From: Paenibacillus oleatilyticus
Lineage (GTDB): Bacteria > Bacillota > Bacilli > Paenibacillales > NBRC-103111
NCBI RefSeq assembly: GCF_018998565.1
Contig: NZ_JAHNZO010000005.1
Coordinates: forward strand, 62,001 to 126,000
Reading direction: 5' to 3'
Length of the DNA: 64,000 nt
Shown here piece by piece: positions 16,513 to 25,148 of this stretch. Below the pieces are notes generated by a model that saw only the letters and a program-made list of their open reading frames with translations, had not been told where the DNA came from and made no database searches. The first letter of the stretch is position 1; each line of letters starts with the position of its first letter. Position numbers and translations under genes: made by a program.

Positions 16513-17865
16513 ATGAAACGGAATACAACGCATAAAACGATGACGGCGCTGCTGGCGACCGTGCTGGCGGCGGCAGGACTTAGCGGATGCGCCGGGGGCA
16601 AGGACGCGGGCGGAACGGGGTCCGGGTCGGGAGCTGCTTCCGGCGACAGGAAGGCAGAAGGGAAAGTAACGGTTCAGCTCTGGAACCATTACACCGGCGA
16701 TAAAGCGGCCGTTCTCGATCAGATGGTGTCGGCTTTCAACGCCAGTCAGAACGAAATCACGGTCAAAGCGCTGAGCAACCAGGACCCGCAAAAGCAGCTC
16801 ACCGCGATCTCCGGCGGCAGTGCGCCCGATCTGATGTTCACGTTCTGGAACAACATCGGCCCATGGTCCGAAGCGGGCGCGGTGCTGAACCTTGACGATT
16901 ATGTCAAGCAGGCGAATTTCGATACGAAGAAAATCATTCCCGCCGCCTTGGAGCGCATGAAGGTGGACGGCAAAGTATATGGCTTCCCGATCTCGATGAG
17001 CATGGCAAGCCGGCTGTACTACAACAAGAAGATGTTTCAGGACGCGGGCATTTCCAAGCCGCCGGAAACGCTTGAGGAGATGTTCGAAGTTTCGAAAAAA
17101 TTGACCAAGAAGGACGGCAAAAACGGCTACGAGCAGGTCGGCTTCATCCCCGACTATCCGTGGATCGACAACGTCTTCTGGCCGATCATCTTCGGCGGCT
17201 CCTGGGATGACGGCAAGGGCAAGCTGACGGCCGCCCAAAAGGCGAACGTCGATGCGATCGCTTACCAGACGGAGTATTACAAGGAGTTCGGCAGCGAGGG
17301 CATCTCCAAGTTCAAATCCGGCATGGGCAAGGCCGACACGCCGCAGGACCCGCTCATCACCGGCAAGCTCGGCATGATGATCGGCTGGGAGAACATGTAC
17401 AACGACAAGCGCGGCGAAGGCGGAGCGATCGGCGTTGCGCCGTTCCCTTATCCGAAAGACCGGCCCGAGCTGAAGAACGCGGGCATGGTCAGCCCGATAG
17501 CGATGTTCATCCCGGCGAAAGCGAAGAACAAGGAAGCGGCCTGGAAAGTGATGCAGTATTTCTTGTCGGAGGATGTGCAGATCGAGTACGCGACCAAAGC
17601 GAAGACGATTCCGGTGCTGCTGAGCGCGCTGGATAATCCGAAGCTGACCAAGAATGAAGCGACGAAGTCGCTGTGGGAATTTTACGAGAGCGCGAAGAGC
17701 GCGAACCTGAACGGGTTTCCGAACAGCGTCTATATCAACGAATATTTGCAGGCGCTGAACGAAGAAACGGAAAAAGCGCTCAAGGGCCAGATCACACCGC
17801 AGCAGGCGATGGACAACGTTGTGACCAAAATCCAGCCGAAAGCGGATAAAGCGAACAAGAAATAA
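16513..17865 (+). CDS. Carbohydrate ABC transporter solute-binding lipoprotein
   Basis: A 450-residue family-1 binding protein. The start at 16513 follows AAAGGGTGG; the signal peptide ends in AAAGLSGC, so the mature protein is lipid-anchored. Typical segments are VTVQLWNHYTGDKAAVLDQM, ISGGSAPDLMFTFWN and GMMIGWENMYNDKRGEGG. It delivers a sugar to the two permeases encoded next. No ATPase gene lies in the cluster, as is usual for Firmicute CUT1 systems that share an MsmX-type ATPase. Confidence 0.93.
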   Translation: MKRNTTHKTMTALLATVLAAAGLSGCAGGKDAGGTGSGSGAASGDRKAEGKVTVQLWNHYTGDKAAVLDQMVSAFNASQNEITVKALSNQDPQKQLTAISGGSAPDLMFTFWNNIGPWSEAGAVLNLDDYVKQANFDTKKIIPAALERMKVDGKVYGFPISMSMASRLYYNKKMFQDAGISKPPETLEEMFEVSKKLTKKDGKNGYEQVGFIPDYPWIDNVFWPIIFGGSWDDGKGKLTAAQKANVDAIAYQTEYYKEFGSEGISKFKSGMGKADTPQDPLITGKLGMMIGWENMYNDKRGEGGAIGVAPFPYPKDRPELKNAGMVSPIAMFIPAKAKNKEAAWKVMQYFLSEDVQIEYATKAKTIPVLLSALDNPKLTKNEATKSLWEFYESAKSANLNGFPNSVYINEYLQALNEETEKALKGQITPQQAMDNVVTKIQPKADKANKK

Positions 17866-17872
17866 GAACGTC

Positions 17873-17912
17873 GGGGCGTGCACATTGGTTACCATACAGC
17901 TTTGCGCGCCCC
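17873..17912 (+). promoter_or_regulatory. Intercistronic stem-loop
   Basis: GGGGCGTGC (17873-17881) pairs with GCGCGCCCC (17904-17912) with one G-U pair. It sits 8 nt after the binding-protein stop and has no T-tract. Such stems commonly protect the binding-protein message so that it exceeds the permease message. Confidence 0.55.
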
Positions 17913-17939
17913 AAACATCGAAGAAGAGGAGGACCGGAG

Positions 17940-18866
17940 ATGGATGCAGTCAATCGAATCGGAATCAAGCGCAGAGAGCGCCAGCGTCTCCTCGTCGGGT
18001 TGTGCTTTATCAGTCCGTGGCTGATCGGATTTTTGCTGTTTCAACTGCTGCCGATCATATCTTCGTTCTATTACAGTCTGACGGAGTACAACCTGTTCGA
18101 AGCCCCGCAGTGGGCGGGCGCGTCGAATTACGCGGAGCTGATCACGGACGGCAAGGTTTGGCAATCGCTGTACAATACGCTTTTTATGGCGGTGTTCGGG
18201 CTGTTCCCGCATCTGGCGTTCGCGCTCGGCATTGCCATGCTGCTCAACAAAGACGTTAAGGGAAAATCGCTCTACCGTACGATATATTTTCTGCCTACGC
18301 TCGTGCCGACGGTGGCTGCGACGCTGCTGTGGATGTGGCTGCTGAACGCGCAGTATGGGCTGATCAACGAGCTGCTCGGCATGCTGGGACTGCCGCAGCC
18401 CGTCTGGCTGCTGGAGCCGCAATGGACGAAGCCCGCGCTGATCCTGATGGGCTTCTGGGGAACGGGGACGGCGAGCATCATGTACTTGGCCGCCCTGCAG
18501 GACGTGCCGCGCATGTATTACGAAGCGGCGGAGATCGACGGAGCCAACGCCTGGCAAAAGTTCCGCCACATCACGCTGCCGGCGATCTCGCCGATGACGC
18601 TGTTTCAGGTCATCATGGGCGTCATCGGGGCGCTGCAAATGTTCACGCAAGGCTACGTGTTCGCGGACGGCAACGGGCAGGCGATCGGCGGACCGGAAAA
18701 TTCGCTTTTGTTCTACGCGGTGTACTTGTACCAGACGGCGTTCTCGTTCCTGCGGATGGGCTTCGCGTCGGCGATGGCCTGGGTGCTGTTCGTTATCGTC
18801 TTCCTGCTGACCTTTCTGGTCTTTAAAACATCGGCCCGTTGGGTGTATTACGGAGGTGAGCGCTAA
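17940..18866 (+). CDS. Sugar ABC transporter permease (MalF/UgpA-like)
   Basis: A 308-residue inner-membrane permease with about six helices. The N-terminal LCFISPWLIGFLLFQLLPII is characteristic, and the cytoplasmic EAA loop that contacts the ATPase reads YYEAAEIDGANAWQKFRHIT. The ribosome binding site GAGGAGG precedes the ATG. Its stop overlaps the next permease start by one base (TAATG), so translation is coupled. Confidence 0.95.
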   Translation: MDAVNRIGIKRRERQRLLVGLCFISPWLIGFLLFQLLPIISSFYYSLTEYNLFEAPQWAGASNYAELITDGKVWQSLYNTLFMAVFGLFPHLAFALGIAMLLNKDVKGKSLYRTIYFLPTLVPTVAATLLWMWLLNAQYGLINELLGMLGLPQPVWLLEPQWTKPALILMGFWGTGTASIMYLAALQDVPRMYYEAAEIDGANAWQKFRHITLPAISPMTLFQVIMGVIGALQMFTQGYVFADGNGQAIGGPENSLLFYAVYLYQTAFSFLRMGFASAMAWVLFVIVFLLTFLVFKTSARWVYYGGER

Positions 18867-19753
18867 TGTCCAAGGCAACTGCCGCAACGTCTTCCTTATC
18901 CGTTAGCCGGAATAAGCGAAAGCGAGCTCTCGGGGCGCGCCCAAGCTGGGTGACGCATCTGCCGCTCGTGCTCGTCGGCCTGCTGTTTCTGCTGCCGTTC
19001 GTCTGGCTGGTCATTACGTCGCTCAAAACCGATGAAGAAATCTTCGTCGTGCCGGTCCGGTGGTGGCCTGAGACGGTCCAGTGGAGCAACTACGTCAATG
19101 CGATGAAGGCCATTCCGTTCTTCCAATATACGATGAATACGGTGCTGATTTCCGGCCTTTGCGTGCTCGGCGTTGTCGTCATCGCGCCGCTAGTCGCTTA
19201 CGGCTTCGCTCGGATTCAGTTTAAGGGCAGAAATGCGCTTTTCCTTGTCATGATGAGCACGCTGATGCTTCCTTTTCAAGTGACGATGATTCCGCTTTAT
19301 GTGCTGTTCAACAAGCTGGATCTGATCAATTCGTACTGGCCGATCGTGCTCTCCTCGTGGTTCGGCACCGGCATGGCGTACTACATTTTCATGGTGCGGC
19401 AGTTTTTTATGGGCATCCCGCACGAGCTGACGGAGTCGGCGAAGATCGACGGCGCTTCGGAGTTCCGCATTTATGCGCAAATTATTCTTCCATTGGCGAA
19501 GCCGGCGATCTTGACTGTGGGGCTGTTCACGTTTCTGGCGGCGTGGGGCGATTTTCAGGGCCCGCTCATTTATTTGAACGATCCGGAGAAGTGGACGCTG
19601 TCCATCGGGCTGAAGCAGTTCATCCGCGAGAATCAAGTAGCTTGGGGGCAGCTGATGGCGGCCTCGACCTTGTTCACCGTTCCGATCATCATTATGTACT
19701 TTTTCGTGCAGAAAAAGTTTATCGAGGGCATCTCCATCACGGGGATGAAATAA
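18866..19753 (+). CDS. Sugar ABC transporter permease (MalG/UgpE-like)
   Basis: A 295-residue partner permease. It starts with a basic tail, then LPLVLVGLLFLLPFVWLVIT, and has the EAA loop LTESAKIDGASEFRIYAQII. It ends with KKFIEGISITGMK, the conserved C-terminus of CUT1 permeases. It forms a heterodimer with the product of the upstream gene. Confidence 0.95.
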   Translation: MSKATAATSSLSVSRNKRKRALGARPSWVTHLPLVLVGLLFLLPFVWLVITSLKTDEEIFVVPVRWWPETVQWSNYVNAMKAIPFFQYTMNTVLISGLCVLGVVVIAPLVAYGFARIQFKGRNALFLVMMSTLMLPFQVTMIPLYVLFNKLDLINSYWPIVLSSWFGTGMAYYIFMVRQFFMGIPHELTESAKIDGASEFRIYAQIILPLAKPAILTVGLFTFLAAWGDFQGPLIYLNDPEKWTLSIGLKQFIRENQVAWGQLMAASTLFTVPIIIMYFFVQKKFIEGISITGMK

Positions 19754-19783
19754 CCAAAAGCAGCATCCGGGGAGGAATTGACA

Positions 19784-20647
19784 ATGAAGCTGGGCATCAG
19801 CTCCTACAGCTTGTATCAGGCGGTGCAGCGCGAAGGCTGGACCATCCTGGACATTATCGAATGGATTGCGGAGAACGGGGGCGAGCACGCGGAAATCGTG
19901 CCGCTGGAGTACGACCTGCTGGAGCAGCCGGAGCTGGCGGACCGGATCCGGGAAAAAGCGGCGCAGTGCGGCATCGAGCTGTCCAATTACGCGATCGGCG
20001 CGAATTTCGTAACGGAATCCGATGAGGCGTACTTGGCGGAAATCGAGCGGGTCAAGAAGCACGTCGAGCTTGCGCATCGCATGGGCATCCGGCTCATGCG
20101 GCACGATGCGGCGTCCCGGCCGCTGCCGGAAACGACGATCTCCCGGTTCGAGGCCGATCTGGAGCGGGTGGCGGAGGCTTGCCGTCAGGTAGCCGACCAT
20201 GCCGCTTCGTACGGAATCGTTACCAGTGTGGAAAATCACGGGTACTACATCCAGCACAGCGACCGGGTGCAGCGCTTAGTGGAACGGGTGGGCCGGGACA
20301 ATTTCCGGACGACGCTGGATGTCGGCAATTTCCTGTGCGTCGACGAGCTGTCCGTTCCGGCCGTCAGCAAAAATATTCCCATCGCCTCGATGGTGCATGT
20401 GAAAGATTTTTACGTCCGGCCTTCGTACCGGAATCCCGGCGAAGGATGGTTCCGGTCGGCGGGCGGCAGCTATTTGCGCGGGGCGATTGTCGGTCAGGGC
20501 GACATCGATATGCCGGAGGTGCTGCGCATCGTCAAGGCGTCGGGCTACGACGGATACGTGTCCATCGAGTTTGAAGGCATGGAAGATTGCAGGCAGGGAG
20601 CCAGAATCGGCATGGATTATGTTCGTGCAATGTGGAAGGAACTGTAA
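19784..20647 (+). CDS. Sugar phosphate isomerase/epimerase (TIM barrel)
   Basis: A 287-residue xylose-isomerase-like TIM barrel. Visible metal and substrate residues are GGEHAEIVPLEYD, GIRLMRHDAA, SYGIVTSVENHGYY (Glu), LDVGNFLCVD (Asp), MVHVKDFYVR (His) and YVSIEFEGMED (Glu). GGGGAGG lies 8 nt before the ATG at 19784. Enzymes of this fold interconvert keto and aldo sugars, epimerise at C2 or C3, or dehydrate inosose; the exact reaction cannot be told. It is the first enzyme gene after the permeases. Confidence 0.88.
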   Translation: MKLGISSYSLYQAVQREGWTILDIIEWIAENGGEHAEIVPLEYDLLEQPELADRIREKAAQCGIELSNYAIGANFVTESDEAYLAEIERVKKHVELAHRMGIRLMRHDAASRPLPETTISRFEADLERVAEACRQVADHAASYGIVTSVENHGYYIQHSDRVQRLVERVGRDNFRTTLDVGNFLCVDELSVPAVSKNIPIASMVHVKDFYVRPSYRNPGEGWFRSAGGSYLRGAIVGQGDIDMPEVLRIVKASGYDGYVSIEFEGMEDCRQGARIGMDYVRAMWKEL

Positions 20648-20686
20648 ATTTTGAGCTTGAACATATTCGGATCGGGAGGATTCGTC

Positions 20687-21742
20687 ATGAGTAAAGTGAG
20701 AATTGGTGTTATCGGAGCGGGAAGTATTTCGGAAATGCATTTGAAGGCTTATGCGGGCAACCCGGAGGTGGAGCTTGCGGCGATCTGCGATTTGAACGGG
20801 GAGCGGGCGAAAACTAAGGCGGGAGCCTACGGAGCGGGAAAAGTATTTACGGATTACAAGCAGCTGCTTGCCGATCCAGACATCGACGCGGTGAGCGTGT
20901 GCACATGGAACAACAGCCACGCCGCGATCAGCATCGCCGCCTTGGAGGCGGGCAAGCACGTGCTGTGCGAGAAGCCGCTGTGCAAGACGGTGGAGGAAGC
21001 GCTTCAGGTGGAGGCGGCGGTCGGCCGAAGCGGCAAGACGCTGCAAATCGGCTATGTGCGCCGGTATGGCACCAATGTGCGCGTGCTGAAGAAGTTCATC
21101 GATGCGGGCGAGCTGGGCGAAATCTATTACGCGAAAGCGACCTGCTTGCGCCGGCTCGGCAATCCGGGCGGCTGGTTCTCCGACATCGAGCGCTCGGGCG
21201 GAGGCCCGCTCATCGATCTCGGCGTTCATATCATCGATCTGTGCTGGTACTTGATGGGCAAGCCGAAGGTCAAATCGATCAGCGGCAATGCGTACCGGAA
21301 GCTGGGTAACCGGAGTCATATTCAACATTTGGATTACTATAAGGCAGCCGACTACAACGAGCACAATACGGTGGAGGATCTGGCCAACGCGATGATCCGT
21401 TTCGAGAACGGAGCTTCCTTGCTCGTTGATGTCAGCTTCACGCTTCAGACCAAGAAGGACGAATTCGCCGTCAAATTGTACGGGGACAAAGGCGGGGTCG
21501 AAGTGGAGCCGGAGCTGACGATTGTCACGGAGCGGCACGATACGATCTTGAACGTCACGCCGCAGATCGATCACTTGTCGTTCGATTTCGAACGCGGCTT
21601 CCAGAACGAAATCGACCATTTCATCGCTTGCTGCCAAGGCCGGGAGCAGACGATCAGCCCGGTGCAGGACGGCGTGGAAATGATGAAAATGCTGTGCGGC
21701 ATCTACGAATCGGCCCAGTCGGGCGAGGAAATCCGGTTTTAG
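20687..21742 (+). CDS. Gfo/Idh/MocA family oxidoreductase
   Basis: A 351-residue NAD(P)-dependent dehydrogenase. The Rossmann motif is RIGVIGAGSISEMHLKAY and the catalytic lysine motif is CEKPLCKTVEEAL. The C-terminal half has GGWFSDIERSGGGPLIDLGV and HIIDLCWYLMG with the usual Asp and His. GGGAGG precedes the ATG at 20687. It probably oxidises a hydroxyl of the imported sugar or its derivative, working with the neighbouring isomerase. Confidence 0.92.
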   Translation: MSKVRIGVIGAGSISEMHLKAYAGNPEVELAAICDLNGERAKTKAGAYGAGKVFTDYKQLLADPDIDAVSVCTWNNSHAAISIAALEAGKHVLCEKPLCKTVEEALQVEAAVGRSGKTLQIGYVRRYGTNVRVLKKFIDAGELGEIYYAKATCLRRLGNPGGWFSDIERSGGGPLIDLGVHIIDLCWYLMGKPKVKSISGNAYRKLGNRSHIQHLDYYKAADYNEHNTVEDLANAMIRFENGASLLVDVSFTLQTKKDEFAVKLYGDKGGVEVEPELTIVTERHDTILNVTPQIDHLSFDFERGFQNEIDHFIACCQGREQTISPVQDGVEMMKMLCGIYESAQSGEEIRF

Positions 21743-21771
21743 CATCCTATTTGCGGTTGGGAGATCATAAG

Positions 21772-22449
21772 ATGAGACAAAGAGTTACGGAGAGAGGCCT
21801 GGTCGTCTCCTGTCAAGCGTATGAGGGGGAGCCGCTGTTCGGCCCCCACCATATGGCCGAGATGGCCAAAGCGGCCGTGCTTGGCGGAGCGGTCGGCATT
21901 CGCGCGAACGGGCTCGCGGATATTTTTGCCGTGAAGCAAGCCGTCGCCGTACCGGTGATCGGCTTGAACAAACGAAGCTGCGAAGGCAGCGACGTGTATA
22001 TTACGCCGACGCTGGAGGATGCACTCGCCGTCCATGCGGCCGGCGCGGATATTGTTGCGCTGGACGGTACGAACCGGCCGCGGCCTGACGGACGGACGCT
22101 GGCGGATACGGTGAAGGAGCTTAAGCGGCGGGACATCCTGATTATGGCGGATATTTCGACTGAGGAGGAAGGGCGGTACGCCGCGCAGCTCGGCGTCGAC
22201 TGGATATCGACGACGTTGTCGGGCTACACGCCGTACAGCGCGCAATCGGCCGAGCCGGACATTGCGCTGGTGGCCCGCTTGGCCGCAGCCGTGCAAGTTC
22301 CGGTTGTAGCGGAAGGAAGATACGGCAAGCCGGAGGACGTCAAGCGAGCGCTGGACGCAGGTGCGCAGTTTGTCGTCATCGGCGGGGCGATTACCCGTCC
22401 GCAGCACATTACCGAGCGGTTCGTGCATGCTATTCGGGAGAGCGGCTAG
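21772..22449 (+). CDS. nanE: N-acylglucosamine-6-phosphate 2-epimerase NanE
   Basis: A 225-residue TIM barrel with NanE hallmarks: GLVVSCQAYEGEPLFGPHHM, GGAVGIRANGLADI, IGLNKRSCEGSDVYITPT (catalytic Lys), VALDGTNRPRPDG, LIMADISTEEEG and VVAEGRYGKPEDVKRALDAG. It interconverts ManNAc-6-phosphate and GlcNAc-6-phosphate. GGGAG precedes the ATG. No sialate lyase (nanA) or ManNAc kinase (nanK) is present in the cluster, so the phosphorylated substrate must come from elsewhere or the real substrate differs. Confidence 0.93.
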   Translation: MRQRVTERGLVVSCQAYEGEPLFGPHHMAEMAKAAVLGGAVGIRANGLADIFAVKQAVAVPVIGLNKRSCEGSDVYITPTLEDALAVHAAGADIVALDGTNRPRPDGRTLADTVKELKRRDILIMADISTEEEGRYAAQLGVDWISTTLSGYTPYSAQSAEPDIALVARLAAAVQVPVVAEGRYGKPEDVKRALDAGAQFVVIGGAITRPQHITERFVHAIRESG

Positions 22450-22478
22450 AGATGACGCGGCCGGGGGAGGGGGAAGCC

Positions 22479-24005
22479 ATGCGAACCATACTGTACGTTC
22501 CGCTGGACGAACGTCCGTGCAACTTCGATTTTCCGGCCGATCTGGCCGCCGGTACGGATTTTCGGGTTGTGAGGCCGGAGCCGGAGGCGATGGGGCGTAA
22601 AAAATCGCCTGCGGACGTGGAGCGGCTGTGGGCGTGGCTGTTCGAGCGGGCGGCCGAAGCCGACGGCGCGATCGTGTCGCTGGATACGCTGGTGTACGGC
22701 GGCATCGTGCCTTCGAGACTGCATCAGCTGTCCCCGGAGCCGTGCCGGGAGCGGTTGGATAGGCTGCGCAAGCTGAAGCAAATCAATCCGAAGCTGCGGC
22801 TGTATGCCTTCAACCTGATCATGCGCTGTCCGAGCTATTCGAGCGGCGACGAGGAACCGGATTATTACGAAGCGTGGGGGAAGGACATTTTCCGGCGGGG
22901 GGTTCTCCGGCACCGGGCTGAGCTTGGGCTGGCGGACGAGAAGGAGCTTGCGGAGCTGAAGCGGCTGGATACGGCTATCCCTGACGTCGTATGGCAGGAT
23001 TATATAGAGCGCCGTGACGTTAATTTGCAGGTCAACCGGTGGGCGGTCGAGCTGGTGAAGGAGCGGATCGTCGACTTCATGATCGTGCCGCAGGACGACT
23101 CGGCGCCCTTCGGGCTGACGGCCGTAGACCAGCAGCGCGTGCGCGAGCATATCCGGAGCCTGAGCCTGCAGCTTCAGGTCTATATGTACCCGGGAGCCGA
23201 CGAGGTCGGCTGTACGCTGCTCACCCGCATGTTCAACGGGTTTATGGGCGTCCGGCCGCTCATTTACCCGCATTTTTCAAGTGTGCAGGGTCCGTTCGTG
23301 ACGCCGTTGTACGAAGACCGGATGCTGTACGAGACGCTAAAATGCCACGTTCTGGCGGCGGGCGCGACGATGGCTTCCTCCGTCAGCGAAGCAGATCTGG
23401 TTCTGTGTGTGAATTCGCCGGGAGAGCAGATGGTCGAAGCCGGTGAGCAGGCCTTGCCGAATCCGAACCGCGGATATACCGTGCTGCGGAACCTCGTCGA
23501 ATTGACCGAAGTGGCGCACGAGGTCGTTCACCGCTGGAAAAAGCCTTGTCTGATCGCCGACGTCGCCTATGCCAACGGCTCCGATCTGGAGCTGCTTGCG
23601 CTGCTGCGGCAGAAGGGATTGCTGTTCCGCTTGGCTGCCTATGCCGGCTGGAACACCAACGGCAATACGCTCGGCACGTGCCTCGCGCAGGGGCTCATTT
23701 ATTACTTATACGGCGATACGCCGGGCCATCGCGATTTTTTGGCCTTGCGGCTCGTAGAGGACGCGGGCTACTGCGCTTCCGTCCGTCAGCAGGTCACCCA
23801 GTCGTGCCTGCCGTCCATGGGACATACGTACTTCTCGGTCGACGGAGAGCGTGGGGCGGTGGCGGACCTTGTGAAGCGGGAGCTGCAGCGGTTTGCCCGG
23901 GAGCAGATCGACGACGAAGGGCACCGCGTCGTGATTGACGACTGCCGCATGCCGTGGAGCCGGATGTTCGAGGTGGGCCTGCGCGTGCACGTCGAGAGGA
24001 GATAG
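22479..24005 (+). CDS. DUF4127 family protein
   Basis: A 508-residue protein of the uncharacterised DUF4127 family. The diagnostic N-terminus is ILYVPLDERPCNFDFP; later come GAIVSLDTLVYGGIVPSRLH, FMIVPQDDSAPFGLTAVDQQ, VYMYPGADEVGCTLLTRMFN and YAGWNTNGNTLGTCLAQGLI. No signal peptide is seen, so it should be cytoplasmic. GGGGGAGGGGG precedes the ATG at 22479, 29 nt after nanE. Conserved Asp, Glu and Asn residues suggest an enzyme, perhaps acting on an amino-sugar product; this is inferred only from its place at the end of the cluster. Confidence 0.88.
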   Translation: MRTILYVPLDERPCNFDFPADLAAGTDFRVVRPEPEAMGRKKSPADVERLWAWLFERAAEADGAIVSLDTLVYGGIVPSRLHQLSPEPCRERLDRLRKLKQINPKLRLYAFNLIMRCPSYSSGDEEPDYYEAWGKDIFRRGVLRHRAELGLADEKELAELKRLDTAIPDVVWQDYIERRDVNLQVNRWAVELVKERIVDFMIVPQDDSAPFGLTAVDQQRVREHIRSLSLQLQVYMYPGADEVGCTLLTRMFNGFMGVRPLIYPHFSSVQGPFVTPLYEDRMLYETLKCHVLAAGATMASSVSEADLVLCVNSPGEQMVEAGEQALPNPNRGYTVLRNLVELTEVAHEVVHRWKKPCLIADVAYANGSDLELLALLRQKGLLFRLAAYAGWNTNGNTLGTCLAQGLIYYLYGDTPGHRDFLALRLVEDAGYCASVRQQVTQSCLPSMGHTYFSVDGERGAVADLVKRELQRFAREQIDDEGHRVVIDDCRMPWSRMFEVGLRVHVERR

Positions 24006-24030
24006 AGGGGCGGGCTTTGCCCCGCGGCTC

Positions 24031-24066
24031 AGGCAACCGCTGGCCCCAGTGAGTCAGCGGTTGCCT
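24031..24066. terminator. Hairpin between convergent genes
   Basis: AGGCAACCGCTG (24031-24042) and CAGCGGTTGCCT (24055-24066) make a perfect 12-bp stem. It abuts the DinB stop and lies 26 nt after the DUF4127 stop. T-tracts are weak, so termination is likely but not certain. Confidence 0.65.
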
Positions 24067-24068
24067 AT

Positions 24069-24524
24069 CTATAAGCCTCTGCGGATGAAGTTTGCCGATA
24101 CCGCCTGCAGGCCCAATTTCTTGGCCCAGACGGACAATTGTCCGACATGGTGGATTTCATGGGCGACCACATGTCTTAAAATTTCACCTTGGGTAAACGT
24201 CTCTTCCATCCCGGTCGTGACAGGTTCGCCATCGGACTCATTGGTCCAATGTACGAGAAAGTCCTCGACTTCGATCCGATACTGCGCGGACAGCTGCCGG
24301 ACCTTGTCCAAGCTCGCGAAGTCGTTGAAGGCAGGCTCCGGGTCCGGCCCGCCCTTGATGGTCCGAATCCAGCTGCACTCCACATCGACGATATGAAACA
24401 GTGTCTTCAGGATGGAGCCGACTCCGCCGGTGCGTTCGCGCAGCAGCTCTTCCTCGCTTAGTGCCCCGAAGGTCTCAAACCATTCGTCCCGTATCATCCA
24501 GTTGTAGCGAAATAACCGCAGCAT
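24069..24524 (-). CDS. DinB family protein
   Basis: A 151-residue four-helix protein. Candidate metal ligands are the His in ILKTLFHIVDVE and the two in HVVAHEIHHVGQL, the usual DinB/YfiT triad. Length and pattern match B. subtilis YizA-like proteins, some of which are thiol-dependent transferases (bacillithiol S-transferases). The exact substrate is unknown. Confidence 0.88.
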   Translation of the reverse strand: MLRLFRYNWMIRDEWFETFGALSEEELLRERTGGVGSILKTLFHIVDVECSWIRTIKGGPDPEPAFNDFASLDKVRQLSAQYRIEVEDFLVHWTNESDGEPVTTGMEETFTQGEILRHVVAHEIHHVGQLSVWAKKLGLQAVSANFIRRGL

Positions 24525-24552
24525 TCGTTTTCCTCCCCAGACTGTTTCAGGA

Positions 24553-25126
24553 TTACTCCCATAATCTCGTCACGTTCGATAAAGCTTTGCCTTGAAACTC
24601 TAGCTTATAAATATCCGGCATGGTCGTCGATTCCCAGAAATCAAAGTGATATGCCGGGTTAAAATAACATCAGCGTCATAATATCTCCATGCGTGCCTAC
24701 GACGATCGATCTGCCCGAATATTGCTCCAGATACCAGGCTAATACCTTAACGGCTCGCTCCTGCGCCTGTTCGCTGGATTCCCCGCCCGGGAAAGCGAGG
24801 GTCGGATCGTCGTACAGCTGCTTTTTCGATTGGATGAACCGGTCTTTCGGGAGAAATAAGTCTTCCCCGGACAACTGTCGTTCTCTTAGATCCTCTTCCG
24901 GAACAATTTCCTTGTGCAGATGGTCGGCCAATTCCCGGATGGTCAGAACGGCTCTTGCATACGGGCTGGAAATCAACAGATCGACAGGCTCATGGAGGAG
25001 GATATCCTTTACTTTTATCGCATCGGCCCTTCCTTTATCCGTCAATCCCCTCAATCGTTCCTCACCGGCAATATAAAGCGATTCCGCATGTCTTACGAAA
25101 TAAACGATCGTTTCGATCCGGCTCAC
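24553..25126 (-). pseudogene. Histidine phosphatase with C-terminal frameshift
   Basis: The frame from 25126 encodes ETIVYFVRHAESLY (RHG-type motif RHAE), LLISSPYARAVLTIRELADH and VVGTHGDIMTLM, then stops at 24659. The conserved family C-terminus continues in another frame down to a TAA at 24553-24555: NPAYHFDFWESTTMPDIYKL, then LEFQGKALSNVTRLWE. One extra base (or two missing) near 24665-24672 explains this. The catalytic residues are before the break, so a truncated protein might still fold. The GTG at 25126 lies directly after a GGAG, an awkward spacing. Confidence 0.65.
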
Positions 25127-25148
25127 CTCCAGGGGGAGTATTCCAAGC

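Noticed and set aside
16429-17895. 488-codon minus-strand frame opposite a binding-protein gene
   Set aside because: It mirrors a clear lipoprotein gene and has an Arg/Leu-rich composition typical of an antisense shadow.
20276-21745. 489-codon minus-strand frame opposite the isomerase and oxidoreductase genes
   Set aside because: It spans two well-supported genes in antisense and shows no domain.
24606-24658. Empty gap between the phosphatase stop and DinB
   Set aside because: It is not empty: it codes the missing C-terminus of the phosphatase in another frame.
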